Shown: positions 19,672 to 34,522, numbered from the stretch's first letter. The stretch: DNA of 64,000 nucleotides from Rana temporaria (GCF_905171775.1 NC_053489.1:334028089-334092088), one strand, 5' to 3'. A program made the numbers and translations. The notes: a model not told the origin generated them from the letters alone.

Positions 19672-20212
19672 TTAACCACTTCCCGACCCCCGCATGTACA
19701 TATACGTCCACAATATGGGGCGTACAGGTACGTCCCCGCCTTACCTGGGTTCGGGGGTCCGATCGGGACCCCCTCCGGTACATGCGAGGGCCGGGAACGG
19801 TGTACGGGAGGTCCGGGAGGAGGGGGCGGCTATTGGTTTCCAGCCGTCCCCTCTCGATCTCCGTCAGCGAATGAGCTTCCAGCTGAGCCCTCCCTGCCTG
19901 TGTAACTGTAAACACAGGCAGGGAGGAAGTGACGTTTTCTCCCCTCTGGCGGTCTTTTCGTCCGGTTCCAGAGGAGAGAAGACGTCAGTACTGTGAGTTG
20001 CACCAACAGCACACTGACACAGCACACATAGGCACATAACCCCCCCCGATCACCCCCCCAGCACCCCCAGATCACCCCCTGTCAGTGTCACTGATTGCAG
20101 TGATCATTTATTTTCTGATCACTGCTTTTAGTGTCAGTGTGACAGAAAAAAGTGTCAGGGCAGTTAGGTTTAGGCCCCTTTAGGTCCAGGGTAGCCCCCT
20201 ACCCCCCCCCCC

Positions 20213-20880
20213 AATAAAGGTTTAACCCCTGATTGCCCCTAAAGTTAACCCTTTCACCCCTATTGCCAGTGTCACTAAGCGATCGGTTTCTGATCGCTGT
20301 ATTAGTGTCACTGTTGCCGCTAGGCAGTTAGTTTTTTTTTAGGTTCGCCGCCAGGTTTATATAGCGTTAGGTACCCCCATAAATAAAGGTTTTAACCCCT
20401 GATTGCCCCTAGAGTTAACCCTTTCACCCCTATTGCCAGTGTCACTAAGCGATCGGTTTCTGATCGCTGTATTAGTGTCACTGTTGCCGCTAGGTAGTTA
20501 GTTTTTTTTGAGGTTCGCCGCCAGGTTTATATAGCGTTAGGTACCCCCATAAATAAAGGTTTTAACCCCTGATTGCCCCTAGAGTTAACCCTTTCACCAC
20601 TGATCACTGTATAAGTGTCACTGGTGACGTGGTTAGCCAGTTAGTTATTTAGTTATTTTAGGTTCGCCACCAGGTTTTTAGAAAGCGTCAGGTACCCCCA
20701 TATATTACCGAATAAAGGTTTTAACCCCCTGATTGCCCCCTAGTTAACCCTTTCACCAGTGATCACCGTATAAGTGTTACGGTTGACGCTGGTTGGTTAG
20801 TTTGCTGTTTATAGCATCAGAGCACCCGCCGTATATAACCCAATAGGTTTAACCCCCTGATCACCCGGCGGGTGATATAA
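20213..20880 (+). repeat. About 170 bp tandem repeat in the piggyBac 5' arm
   Basis: Units starting AATAAAGGTTTAACCCCTGA begin at about 20213, 20382, 20552 and 20711, with a decayed fifth at about 20841. Each holds AGTTAACCCTTTCACC, a GTGTCACT block and a CAGTTAGTT block. The second and third units are almost identical, which suggests recent unequal exchange. Confidence 0.85.
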
Positions 20881-21328
20881 ATTTAATTTTAGCGCCAGTC
20901 AGGGTCTGCGTCGCCCCAGGCAGCGTTAGGTTAGAGCCAGTACCGCTTACACCCACTCGCTAAGCATACACCCCCCTTAGTGGTATAGGATCTGAACGGA
21001 TCGATACCTGATCTGAGCAGATCTATACTAGCGTACCCAGCAGTTTAGGGTACCCAAAAACGCATTGTTAGCGGAATCAGCCCAGATACCCGCTAGCACC
21101 TGCGTTTTCCCCCTCTGCCCAGCCCAACCCACCCAAGTGCAGTATCGATCGATCACTGTCACTTACAAAACACAAGACACATAACTGCAGCGTTCGCAGA
21201 GACAGGCCTGATCCCTGCGATCGCTTACAGTTTTTTTTTAAGCGTTTTCTACGTTTGCTTTTCTACAGATCAGGTGCTTTTTTTACCTGTGAATCCTTAC
21301 CATTGTACCACTAAATTTAGAGTCCAAA

Positions 21329-23297
21329 ATGGCAAACCGAAGGTACAATGATAAGCAGGCCTTGGAGTTCATGTGCATGTCAGATAGTGAAGAGGAGGAG
21401 GTCACGCATCTGACAGATTCTGGCTCAGAATACGAACCCGTTTGCGACAGCGGCTCCATGTCAGATAGCTCGCACGACGAAGTTGAGGTCCCTGCTAAGG
21501 CCAGGCGTACCCGATCCCATTCTGATGTTGTTGAGCAGCAAGAACCGCAGGACCCTCGTATGGAGCAGAGATCCAGTACTAGCGCCGCTATTCCTTCTGG
21601 TGAATTGGCAAGCACCAGCGGCCTAGTACACCCTGGTCGTTTATCCAGCACTGCAGTAACACTTGGTGACGTGGCGAGTCCCATAAGTGCAGTTGAAGCT
21701 GGCGATGTGGCAAGCACAAGTAGTGTCCCGCTGCCACCAAGAAGAAGACAGAGACAGGCCCGTCGTGCCCATAGTGCCCTTCCTGTAGAATTTGCCTATC
21801 CTGATTGGGTCCCCACCACTTCTACAGCACCTGTACTTCCCCCATTCACTGGCCAACCCGGTATTCAGGTGGATACAGCGAACTTTACGTCACTTGATTT
21901 TTATTCGCTGTATTTCACGGAAGATCTCTATAGATCTATTGTGGACCAGACTAATTTATATGCTGGTACTTACATCGCCGCTAACCCCCAGTCTCGCCTT
22001 GCCAAACAATGGAAACCTCTCAAGGTTTCCGAATTTAAGACCTTTCTGGGCCTTACCCTCAACATGGGCATACACAAATTTCCGTCATTGCGGATGTATT
22101 GGTCCACACATCCCATTGACCATATGTACATTTTCTCTGCTCACATGGCCAGGAAACGATACGAGGCGATCCTGCGGTTCCTGCATTTCAGTGACAATAC
22201 ACTTTGTCGTCCACGTGGAGACCCTGAATTTGACCGGCTCTACAAAATTCGGCCCCTCGTAAACCATTTCAACGAACGTTTTGCAGCCTTGTTTAATCCC
22301 CAGCAGGTTGTATGCGTTGATGAGTCCCTGATTTAATTTGCTGGCCGCTTGTCTTTCAAACAGTACCTTCCCAGCAAGCGTTCCAGATACGGGGTCAAGC
22401 TCTATAAGCTCTGTGACAGGGCCACAGGCTACACATGGAGCTTTAGGGTTTACGAGGGAAAAGATAGTCAGGTAGAGCCGGAAGGATGCCCAGATTACAT
22501 GGGGAGCGCTGGCAAGATTGTTTGGGACTTGGTGTCACCCTTATTCGGAAAGGGGTACCATTTGTATGTGGACAATTTTTACAGCAGCGTGCCACTTTTT
22601 AGCCACTTATTTGATCAACAGATTGGAGCATGTGGCACCGTGCGACCTAATCGCCGGGGCTTCCCCCAGCGGCTTGTAGATGCCCGTGTTAGGCCGGGGG
22701 CGAGAGCCTGCTGCAGATGTAAAAATTTGCTCGCTGTGAAGTGGCGGGACAATAGGAATGTTTTCGTTCTTACCACCCTTCACGCAGACACGACAGTCCA
22801 AATTCGTACGGCGACTGGTGTTGTGGAGAAACCCCTCTGTGTCCACGAATATAACCAAAACATGGGAGGGGTGGACCTCAACGACCAGTTAATGGCGCCG
22901 TATCATATTGCCCGTAAGACGAGACGCTGGTACAAAAAAAGTGTCTCTACATTTATTTCAATTGGCTCTACTGAATGCTCATGTCGTATACAGAGCTTCA
23001 GGACGGAATGAATCCTTCCTTCAATTCCAGAGGGATATCATCACAGAACTCCTGTATCCAGGCGGTATTGTACCTCACCATCTCCTACCAAATGCAGTAA
23101 GCCGATTGCATGAGAGGCATTTTTCTTATGTCCTCCAGAGTACCCCTACCCAACGAGCCCCCCAAAGAAAATGTCGTGTCTGTACCAAGCGCGGATTTAG
23201 GCGTGACACCCGTTATTTTTGTCCCAAATGTCCTGGCAATCCTGGTCTTTGTATTGGTGAATGTTTTGAACGCTTCCACACACACGTTAATTATTAG
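21329..23297 (+). pseudogene. piggyBac transposase, two lesions
   Basis: The enzyme would excise and insert the element at TTAA. The ATG at 21329 starts a 335-codon frame: an acidic Ser/Glu-rich N terminus, then the DDE_Tnp_1_7 domain with the first catalytic Asp in Cys-Val-Asp-Glu-Ser (about 22313). A TAA at 22334 interrupts it. The same frame continues with Tyr-Val-Asp-Asn-Phe-Tyr (second Asp, about 22567-22584) and Gly-Gly-Val-Asp-Leu-Asn-Asp-Gln (third Asp, about 22868-22891). A run of seven A at about 22935-22941 coincides with a frameshift, after which the frame to 23297 supplies the C terminus with a Cys-rich zinc finger (Cys-x2-Cys ... Cys-x2-Cys, about 23175-23260). All three catalytic Asp codons remain, so this is a recently silenced copy. 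Confidence 0.9.
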
Positions 23298-23299
23298 TG

Positions 23300-23633
23300 T
23301 AGGGTGAAACATTTCACAGGCTAGGCACACTCACACAGGGTCTCCCAAGATGCCATCGCATTTTGAGAGACCCAAACCTGGAACCGAAAAGTTGAAGTTA
23401 CAGTTCACAGTTACAAAAAAAAGTGTTAAAAAAAAAAAAAAAAAGTAAAAAATAAAAACACACAAAAAAATATAAAATAAAAAAACCAAAAATAGTTGTC
23501 GTTTTATTGTTCTCTCCCTCTCTATTCTCTCTCTATTGTTCTGCTCTTTTTTACTGTATTCTATTCTGCAAAGTTTTATTGTTATATTTTTTCATGCTTG
23601 CTTTTCAGGTATGTAATTTATTTTACTGTTTTC
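23300..23633 (+). other. piggyBac 3' untranslated region
   Basis: A-rich tracts (about 23415-23485) follow the stop codon, with AATAAAA motifs near 23452 that could act as polyadenylation signals. No further gene was seen. Confidence 0.45.
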
Positions 23634-24465
23634 AGGTACGCCATTCAGCTGTTGCGCGGACTTATTTATCTTGACAGCAACAGCGTTTGCTCCCACGATA
23701 TATAAAGCCGCGACTCCAGTGCTGTAGGAGGTGATTTCACCACCACAGTTAAAAAATAGCAGCATGCGGGCAGCAGGGGCGGAGGAGCGATTTTGCTCCT
23801 AATGCCGCGTACATACGGTTGACATTCCTACGGAGGCTTTCCCGTGGAAAAGTCTGACCATGTGTACACGGCATAGAAAAGTCCGACCGTGTGTACGCGG
23901 CATAGAAAAGTCCGACCGTACGCGGCATAACTTTTTTGTGGGAGGATGCCCCCATGCTTTGGCATATATATATTTTAGGCACAGGTTGCGTTAAAAAATG
24001 TTTTATTTTTTACTATGTTTTTTTATAGGTATTTGCTTTGCAGGTATGGTATGATCTTACTGTTATACTGGAATGTTACTTTGTTTTAATGTTAACCATC
24101 ATTTGCTTAGCAGGTACGCCATTCAGTTGCAGTGCGGATTTATTTAGCGTGACAGCAACAGCGTTTGCTCCCACGGTATATAAAGCCGCGACTCCAATGC
24201 TGTAGGAGGTGATTTCACCACTACAGTTCAAAAAAGAGCATATATGCCGGAGCATGGGGGCATTAGGGGCGGAGGAGCGATTTTGCTCCTAATGCCGCGT
24301 ACATACGGTTGACATTCCTACGGAGGCTTTCCTGTGGAAAAGTCTGACCATGTGTACACGGCATAGAAAAGTCCGACCGTGTGTACGCGGCATAGAAAAG
24401 TCCGACCGTACGCGGCATAACTTTTTTGCGGGAGGATGCCCCCATGCTTCGGCATATATAAATGG
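23634..24465 (+). repeat. Tandem duplication of a 0.35 kb block, period about 478 bp
   Basis: Copy 1 (about 23634-23970) and copy 2 (about 24111-24465) share long nearly identical runs, including ATATAAAGCCGCGACTCCA, GGAGCGATTTTGCTCCTAAT and ATGCCGCGTACATACGGTTG. Each copy contains an internal 'gtccgaccgtgtgtacgcgg' minirepeat. An AT-rich spacer separates them. Confidence 0.85.
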
Positions 24466-25599
24466 TGCATGTATGCCCATCATTAGAAGTGGGTGGATGA
24501 AGGGAGGTATTCTAATGGTGGGCATACCCACCGATCAATCTTTTTTTTGTTCAGCCAACAGGCTGCATGAAAAAAAAAAAGATTACAATACATGTCCAAC
24601 AAGAACCATCAACGTACTGGTATGTTGCAGGACTTTGAATGGTTATACCAGAATGATGCCTGCGGGTTTAGGCATCATCTTGGTATCATTCTTTTCAGCC
24701 AGCGGTCGGCTTTCATGTAAAAGCAGTCCTAGCGGCTAATTAGCCTCTAGACTGCTTTTACATTCAGTGGGAGGGAATGTCCCCCCCCCCCAGATATAAA
24801 CGGCGCCATTGAGAATATGGGAAAGCATTTTATCACACCGATCTTGGTGTGGTCAGATGCTTTGAGGGCAGAGGAAAGATCTAGGGTCTAATAGACCCCA
24901 TTTAAAAAAAAAAAAGAGTACCTGTCACTAACTATTGCTATCATAAGGGATATTTACATTCCCTGAGATAACAATAAAAATGGTAAAAAAATAAATAAAT
25001 GGAAGGAACAGTTAACAAATAAAATAAAAAAAGCGAAATAAATATATAAAAAAAAGCATCCCTGTCCCCCCCTGCTCTTGCGCAAAGACGAACGCAAGCG
25101 TCGGTCTGGAGTCATATGTAAACAGCAATTGCACCATGCATGTGAGGTATCACCGCGAAGGGCAGATCGAGGGCAGTCATTTTAGCAGTAGACCTACTCT
25201 GTAAATCTAATGTGGTAACCTGTAAAGGCTTTTAAAGGCTTTTAAAAATGTATGTAGTTTGTCGCCACTGCGCGTTTGTGCGCAATTTTAAAGTATGTCG
25301 TGTTTGGTATCCATGTACTCGGCCTAAGATCATAATTTTTATTTCATCAATAATTTGGGCAATATAGTGTGTTTTAGTGCTTTAAAATAAAAAAAAGTGT
25401 ATTTTTTCCCCAAAAAATGCGTTTGAAAAAACGCTGCGCAAATACTGTGTGGAATTTTTTTTTGCAACACCCACCATTTTAATCTGTAGGGCCTTTGCTT
25501 TAAAAAAATATATAATGTTTGGGGGTTCAACTTTACTTTCTTGCAAAAAAATGTTTTTATGTAAACAAACAGTGTCAGAAAGGGCTTTTTCTTCAAGTG
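24466..25599. other. piggyBac 3' arm, non-repetitive part
   Basis: There is no coding signal. It contains an inverted segment around 24640-24700 (ATACCAGAATGATGCCTGCG against CATCATCTTGGTATCATTCT) and C and A homopolymers near 24780 and 24903. Confidence 0.5.
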
Positions 25600-28400
<2,801 letters not shown>

Positions 28401-28846
28401 CAAGAAATGAGATAGGCAGTCATAAAATAAAAGCTGTGTAAATTTCAGAAAATGTACCCTAGTTTGTAGACGCTATAACTTTTGCGAAAACCAATAAATA
28501 TACGCTTATTGCGATTTTTTTTTACTAAAGACATGTGGCTGAATACATTTTGGCCTAAATGTTTGACTAAAATTTAGTTTATTCGATTTTTTTTACTTTT
28601 TGTTATAAGAAAAATCATTTTTTTTCAAAATTTACGGTCTTTTTGCGTTTATATCGCAAAAAATAAAAATCGCAGAGGCGATCAAATACCATCAAAATAA
28701 AGCTCTATTTGTGGGAAGAAAAGGACGCAAGTTTCGTTTCGGTACAACATTGCATGACCGCGCAATTACCAGTTAAAGCAGCGCATTGCCAAATTGTAAA
28801 AACACCTTGGGTCTTTAGACAGCGTATTGGTCCGGGGCTTAAGTGG
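28401..28846. other. piggyBac right end shared with MITEs
   Basis: The blocks GCTATAACTTTTGCG, AACGCTTATTGCGATTT-like and AAAGCTCTATTTGTGGGAA match the right ends of the MITEs at 31275-32249 and 42203-43102. This is the region needed in cis, and it shows where the non-autonomous copies came from. Confidence 0.75.
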
Positions 28847-28850
28847 TTAA

Positions 28851-29070
28851 ACAATTAACCTGTTTCTGCCTAGTCCACTCCTAGTTGAAGGCTGAATACC
28901 CACTTTGTCAAGAGAGTGCTGTGTCCGTCCATGAACTCAGAGAAAAGGATTTTACGGTGAGTACAAATACTATTTTTGTACTCGCCGTAAAAAAAATTCT
29001 CTGTTCATGGACGGACACAGCACCCACCCCTCCTTTTAGGTTTGTACTGCTTTTTGAGGGGTTGTGACCG
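28851..29070 (+). repeat. DIRS-D right end and DIRS-C right half
   Basis: 28851-28975 completes the DIRS-D right repeat (CTGTTTCTGCCTAGTCCACT, ending GTGAGTACAAATA). From 28976 the DIRS-C internal complementary region resumes with TTTTTGTACTCGCCGTAAA and runs into the start of its right repeat (CACCCCTCCTTTTAGG), which stops at about 29070 after GAGGGGTTGTGACC. Confidence 0.75.
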
Positions 29071-30025
29071 TGAAGGGATTTTCTCTCATAGCCTGTTTTG
29101 AATATGGAAAGGGAATGGAAGTGAAGGGAAATCACCCCATTGGGGCATACATGGCAAAAATCATGGCGGGTTATAATCCTTTTTTACGCTATCCAAAATA
29201 AAATAAAATTGCCTTTTAGTTCTTCTTTACATAGAATCAAACAATGACATTTATCTTTTGTGATTTTAAAGGGATGATGCATCGTAGTGAATTTTTATCC
29301 AAACAATGGCTATGTAAATATATAATCGGCCACATTCTCGTGCAATAAATAAAATATATTAAAACGCATCTTAAAACCATCTGCAGAAAACATGCTCATG
29401 CCAGACGTGAATCAACCCCTTGTACACCTGTTTGGTTCATGGACCCTTTTTCATTGTTTTAAATGCAAAGGTTGCTACCTTGCTGATTATGCTTCAGAAA
29501 AAGTGTTTTATAGTATTCAGCTTATCCCTTGCTTTGTATAGGCAGCCAACATTTTTTAAGGGTTCCAGATTAGGCAAAGTCTCTATAGCAGGAGTGGTAT
29601 GAATTGTCCAAATGAGCTCCTGTTGTAGAGACCATTAGCCCTGTCCTGGAGTCCTGTTTTTTTCAGCTGGCAACACCCACTCCCAGGTACAGATGGCACA
29701 AAAACACATCCCTCCTCCAGTACTTTTACACATACAGATAAAGACAAGTTCCATGCTGTGTGCTGACTGTGCATTGTGCCTGCTGGAAATAACAACCATC
29801 TTGGGTTTAAACTTTGTAACGCTTAAGTCGCAGATCAACAGAATGCTGTCTAGGGGTCCCCGCTTGACCTCCTTGAGACTCCACTTGCTACAGCAGGAAG
29901 ATTAAAACATCATGCGAGATAAACAAAAGGGAGGTGTAACTGCTGGAGTCCTCAACAAAAGCCAGTGGTTTGTTATTTCTTAGTAATTGCTATTTGCCTC
30001 TAATTACCTTATTTGTCAATTTCAG
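29071..30025 (+). other. tdrd7 intron, unique-looking part
   Basis: There is no transposon end or ORF that can be supported. The sequence is AT-rich. A pyrimidine tract and CAG precede the exon at 30026. Confidence 0.6.
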
Positions 30026-30167
30026 GTCATCTGCCATGCTGTGGTCTGTAGGGAAACAGCCCAGATTGCTGCGCTTGTGGCACGTCAGAGAAGTTCAAAA
30101 AAGAAATCCGGTGGCCAAGTGAACTGCCAAATGAGGATGAAGTATTCTGCCCCCTTCACTCACTTTG
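30026..30167 (+). CDS. tdrd7: tdrd7 exon: end of first LOTUS region
   Basis: TDRD7 is a tudor and LOTUS (OST-HTH) domain protein of germ granules and lens; it takes part in piRNA-linked transposon control and mRNA regulation. This 142-base exon is bounded by TTTCAG/GTC and TTTG/GTAATA. Its frame includes Cys-Arg-Glu-Thr-Ala-Gln-Ile-Ala and Leu-Val-Ala-Arg-Gln-Arg-Ser-Ser-Lys-Lys, which closely resemble the conserved stretch after the first LOTUS domain in vertebrate TDRD7, then Gly-Gln-Val-Asn-Cys-Gln-Met. The exon starts in phase 0 and ends in phase 1. The exons encoding the start of the protein are not in the window. Confidence 0.87.
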
Positions 30168-30828
30168 GTAATAAGAAGTTTAAGTTTGAGAATGGGCTGT
30201 TTTTAATATGGAATATAATTAACATGAATTTACCACTTGCTATTATAAGTGTGGTGGTGTTTTTTAAATTTTTTTTTCATGTTTCAGTAAATCTCCACAC
30301 CTCAAGCTTGTAAAGTTGTAAATGGTGACAACCAGTTAGGTTTTTTTGTGGCTCAAACTGCTCTTAAAGCTGAACTCCAGGAGGATATAAAGATGTCCCT
30401 CATATTTCTTAAAACCTAATGAAATGGTGAGACAGGCTTCTTTTAATCATAGACACTGGAATATATGCAGCTGTCTTTTAGAATTGTGGGACAACCCATA
30501 TAGCCCCTCCCACTCCAAGCAATCTTCAGTTTTTTTTGCTAGTGTTCGGTGAAGCATGACCCCTCTACTTAGAATATTTTTTTGGTTTATGCACGCTATT
30601 CCTACTGAAGAGATTTCAAGATCTTCTTGCTGAAGAGTTATTTTCTCAACCTAGCACCTACAGCCACTTGGGCTACTTCTTGCACCTTTTAGATGGTGCC
30701 TCTTGGGCACCTTACCCAGATTCTGGCAGATGTAGAGACATTCTGTATCATGGCCTCTGGCACTGGGCTTCTCCTTGGTACAGTAGTTCAGTCCCTGAAA
30801 AGCTCCTCCGTGGAGGAAGAGAGATGCC
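30168..30828 (+). other. tdrd7 intron
   Basis: No gene was seen. The segment 30590-30828 has long pyrimidine-rich and open stretches that may be an old retroelement piece, but nothing could be assigned. Confidence 0.5.
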
Positions 30829-31274
30829 TTTTTTTTTTTTTCTTCCAATTTGATTTTTCTTTTATTGTTTTCCAAAAGATAGTGTTTTACATGATTGCTC
30901 GTATTCATACACATTACATACAATACATATTACCAGGGTAAACAAAGAGCGGTGCCAGCCATGGTATACATGTAACAGCTTATCCTATCCCATTTTCATC
31001 CCCTTCCTTCCCCCTCCCTCCCCCCCCCCCCCTAATACGACTATTATGTCTCGCCCTTCCCATGTCGGCCAAAGGTTTAGGAATAAGGCAGCAAGAGGTA
31101 TTAACAGAAGGGACCGGAGGGAGTGGCCTCTTCCAGATCTCCAACGCAAAAGTCATTTTTAAAGAGGGGTCGCGTTCTGGTCCATCTTATTTTTATTATA
31201 TATTAGTCTGTTAAAGGTTTTCTATCTTCTATCGTTAAGGGAGGTCGCTGTTCGTATCAGCCTTATGTCTCTAA

Positions 31275-32249
31275 CCACTTGCCGTCGCCGCACCGTCATA
31301 ATACGTCCACAAGGTGGCTCTCCTAGGCGAGAGCACGTAATATGACGTCCTGCCTATTAGCCGCCACTAGGGGCGCACGCGCGCGCCCCCGACTCCCGTG
31401 CGTGTGCCCGGCGGGTGCGATCGCCGCCGGGCACACGCGATCGCTCGGTACAGAGCGGGGAACGGGAGCTGTGTGTGTAAACACACAGCTCTCGTTCCTG
31501 TCAGCAGGGGAAATGCTGATTTTCTGTTCATACAATGTATGAACGGAAGATCAGTGTTTCCCCTAGTGAGGCCACCCCCCCCCCCCCCACAGTAAGAACA
31601 CACCCAGGCATACTTAACCCCTTCCCCGCCCCCTAGTGTTAACCCCTTCACTGCCAGTGGCATTTTTGTAGTAATCTAATGCATTTTTATAGCACTGATC
31701 GCTATAAAAATGCCAATGGTCCCAAAAATGTGTCAAAAATGTCCGAAGTGTCCGCCATAATGTCGCAATACCGAAAAAAAAATCGCTGATCGCCGCCATT
31801 ACTAGTAAAAAAAAATATTAATAAAAATGCCATAAAAATACCCCCTATTTTGTAAACGCTATAACTTTTGCGCAAACCAATCAATAAACGCTTATTGCGA
31901 TTTTTTTTTTTTTACGAAAAATATGTAGAAGAATACGTATCGGCCTAAACTGAGGGAAAAAAAAAGTTTTTTTATATATTTTTGGGGGATATTTATTACA
32001 GCAAAAAGTAAAAAATATTCATTTTTTTCAAAATTGTCGTTCTATTTTTGTTTATAGCGCAAAAAATAAAAAACGCAGAGGTGATCAAATACCACCAAAA
32101 GAAAGCTCTATTTGTGGGAAAAAAAGGACGCCAATTTTGTTTGGGAGCCACGTCGCACGACCGCGCAATTGTCTGTTAAAGCGACGCAGTCCCGAATCGC
32201 AAAAAGTACTCTGGTCTTTGGGCAGCAATATGGTCCGGGGGGTAAGTGG
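31275..32249. mobile_element. piggyBac-type MITE with CTAA target duplication
   Basis: The ends CCACTTGCCGTCG and GGGGGGTAAGTGG match the family. The four bases outside are CTAA on both sides (31271-31274 and 32250-32253) rather than TTAA. The interior carries the GCGCAAACCAATCAATAAAC and AAAGCTCTATTTGTGGGAA blocks. It is non-coding. Confidence 0.88.
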
Positions 32250-32852
32250 CTAAGGAGGGAATCCCGTGTCTCTCAACCATGGTCCCCAAACTTTTTCAAA
32301 CCTTTTACGATTCCCTTGTTTAATAAAGGTTGCTCTCTTGCTCTCTATCAACATATTGATAGTTGCGATCCAATTCCTCACAGATGGAGGACCTTGTGCC
32401 TGCCATCGCTGCGCAATTAGTTTGCGTGCCTGAAACAGGCCTCGCATTACGCCCTCCAGAGTTCCCGATGGGGCTCTATGCTCTTCTAAGTCTCCAAGGA
32501 GACAAGTTCTAGCGTCTGTCTCTAGAGATGTCCCAAAGATATTGTTCAGTTTGTTAATGACCTCTGTCCAATACCTGAAGAGCTTGGGACATCTCCAGAA
32601 CATATGGACAAGGTCGCCTGGAGCCTTACATCTAGGGCATTCATCTCTCTGTTTCCAGCCTAATTGAAAAAATTTTTTCGGAGTGTAGTAGACACGATGT
32701 ATTAGGAATAAATGAGACAATCTCTGTGCTGGGGCAATAGATACTAGGACCCCTCTGTTTAGGATCCTACTCCACTGCTCCTGCGTTATTACCCCCAGGT
32801 CTCGTTCCCATTTTTCTCTACTCCTAAGCAACCCTGTTTTATTTATAGCCAT
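32250..32852 (-). pseudogene. L1 ORF2 C-terminal fragment
   Basis: A 200-codon open frame in the minus direction contains the C-terminal cysteine motif of L1 ORF2: Cys-Pro-Arg-Cys-Lys-Ala-Pro-Gly-Asp-Leu-Val-His-Met-Phe-Trp-Arg-Cys-Pro, near 32640-32585. It follows with the helical tail to a TAG that overlaps the CTAA duplication. The upstream RT and endonuclease parts are missing in frame. The zinc-knuckle region is needed for LINE RNA binding in related elements. Confidence 0.8.
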
Positions 32853-33160
32853 GGCCCCCAGTTTATCGTACAGTTGTGAAATTAGCTCTTTCGTTGTATT
32901 GTTTTGGGCTATTTTGTTAAGGATGGGAGTCTGGATCCTATCTAACGAGTGGGTCTTGTACTGAGACTGGATATAAGCTGGAGATATTTAAAGAAAGTTT
33001 TTTATTTGGGATATTAAATTCTTGTCTCAGATCCGAGAATGACTTCATAGTGTCTCCCTCATACAAATGGACTAATCGCGTAATTCACTGTCTCCCAGAT
33101 ATTGCATTTTCCCACGCCCTCTACTTCTGGGAGATTTTTGTTGTTCCAAAGGGGAGTCAG

Positions 33161-34083
33161 ACCCCCCCCCCCCTCCCCCTCCCCCAACCTCCACGATGTG
33201 TGTTGCAGCTACACAAAACTCTCTGCACACTTTTTCCCATTGCAGTGCAAGTTCTGTTGTAGCTGCGATGCAACATGTTCAGGCTTGCCGTAGTCCAAAG
33301 CTAGGTGCACAGCTTTAGAGGTGTGGTTCCTCATGGCTTTGGGTGCCATTTTACCTATATACAGAACACTTTTGCTTCAAACGGAACCCTGATCTCAACG
33401 CAAGCCTTCGCTAGGTTACCCAGACTTGGCAAACAAGTTGGCTGCACCCCTTTCTGCTCCCCAGCACAGGTCATGAATATCACTCAGGGGATTTCCTCAC
33501 CCGGATGGCAGACGTTGAGCACAAGAGAAATGGTACGAGGGGCCACCACACATTGACAGCAGGGTCTTAAGGTAAATCGGGCTTCTTTTTCGTAATTTTG
33601 CTTCAGGCACTTTGGACTTTAGTCTCCACTCCTCAGAGTTCCCCTTAACCCCCATTTTCACCTATTTAACCAGAGAGGAAATTGTGGCTGCCAAAGAAGA
33701 GTTGGGCAAGATAAGTGTCAGTGGTTGGCTTCCCCTACTCAGTCGGTGACTGCATCATCGCAGAAGCATTGTTGTCCCATGAGGATGAAAATGTGGAGGG
33801 GGAGAAGGGGGAGCTTGAATATTCAGATGGCTCTTGCCAGGGGAAGGGGCAGTGAACCATAGTCTCACTCAAGCTAAAAGAAACCAGTTTGTTTTTTGTG
33901 AACACAGTACACACTTTATGACGGGCCTACACCTACTGGGCCTAAAGTTGCCAGCATAGGATCTCTTCCCAAACCAAATAAGCCCATAAGGCATTTCCAG
34001 TACAGGTCATTCTGTACAAATACTGGCCGCAGCCATGCAAGATGTATACTCATCCAAAGAGTCAGCAGTACCCTGTTTGAGAT
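33161..34083. other. Intronic sequence, nothing recognised
   Basis: It begins with a C-rich low-complexity stretch (33171-33188). Several 60-80 codon open frames have no recognisable motif. It could include decayed retroelement sequence, but no end or domain is visible. Confidence 0.45.
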
Positions 34084-34087
34084 TTAA

Positions 34088-34304
34088 AGTGATTGTAAAG
34101 GCTTGTTTGTGTTTTTTTTTTTAATTTTTTTTTTTTTTTACTTCCTATAAAAATAACAAACATGTCATACTTGCCTGCCCTGTGCAATGGAATTGCACAG
34201 AGCCGCTCGGGTCCCTCTTTGGTGCTCTGGCCCCTCCCTCCTGTTTAGTGTCCCCACAGCAAACGGTCTGCTATGGGGGCACCCAAGCTGAGTCACTGTG
34301 TCTA

Positions 34305-34373
<69 letters not shown>

Positions 34374-34522
34374 CGGGAAGGAGTATCTCTGATGGCTGAG
34401 ATATTCATGGACAATGCCTGAACTAGAGAGACCCCAAGTGTTAGGGGGGCTGCTACAGATAGGAGGCTTTTTATCTTAATGCATAGAATACATTAAATCA
34501 AATCTTCTGACTTTACAACCCC
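34088..34522. mobile_element. TTAA-flanked MITE with a (TC)n tract
   Basis: A 435 bp element between TTAA at 34084-34087 and 34523-34526. The ends AGTGATTGTAAAGG and CTTTACAACCCC are inverted repeats. It contains a TC dinucleotide repeat at 34309-34370. Confidence 0.8.
34309..34370. repeat. (TC)31 microsatellite
   Basis: An uninterrupted TC repeat inside the MITE. Confidence 0.98.

Larger units (their letters stand above)
30829..33160 (-). mobile_element. 5'-truncated L1-type LINE, split by a MITE
   Basis: The element runs on the minus strand and ends at a T12 tract (30829-30841 on +, the A tail). Its ORF2 C terminus is readable at 32852-32250. A 975 bp piggyBac MITE (31275-32249) interrupts the 3' end. 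The 5' border is near 33160, where C-rich sequence begins. LINEs copy themselves by target-primed reverse transcription; this copy lacks most of ORF2. Confidence 0.75.

Noticed and set aside
30590..30828. DIRS or gag-like frame upstream of the L1 tail
   Set aside because: Some residues looked similar to retroelement sequence, but no motif could be placed.
33161..34083. Several 60-80 codon frames
   Set aside because: No motif, start context or splice support; composition is like intron.
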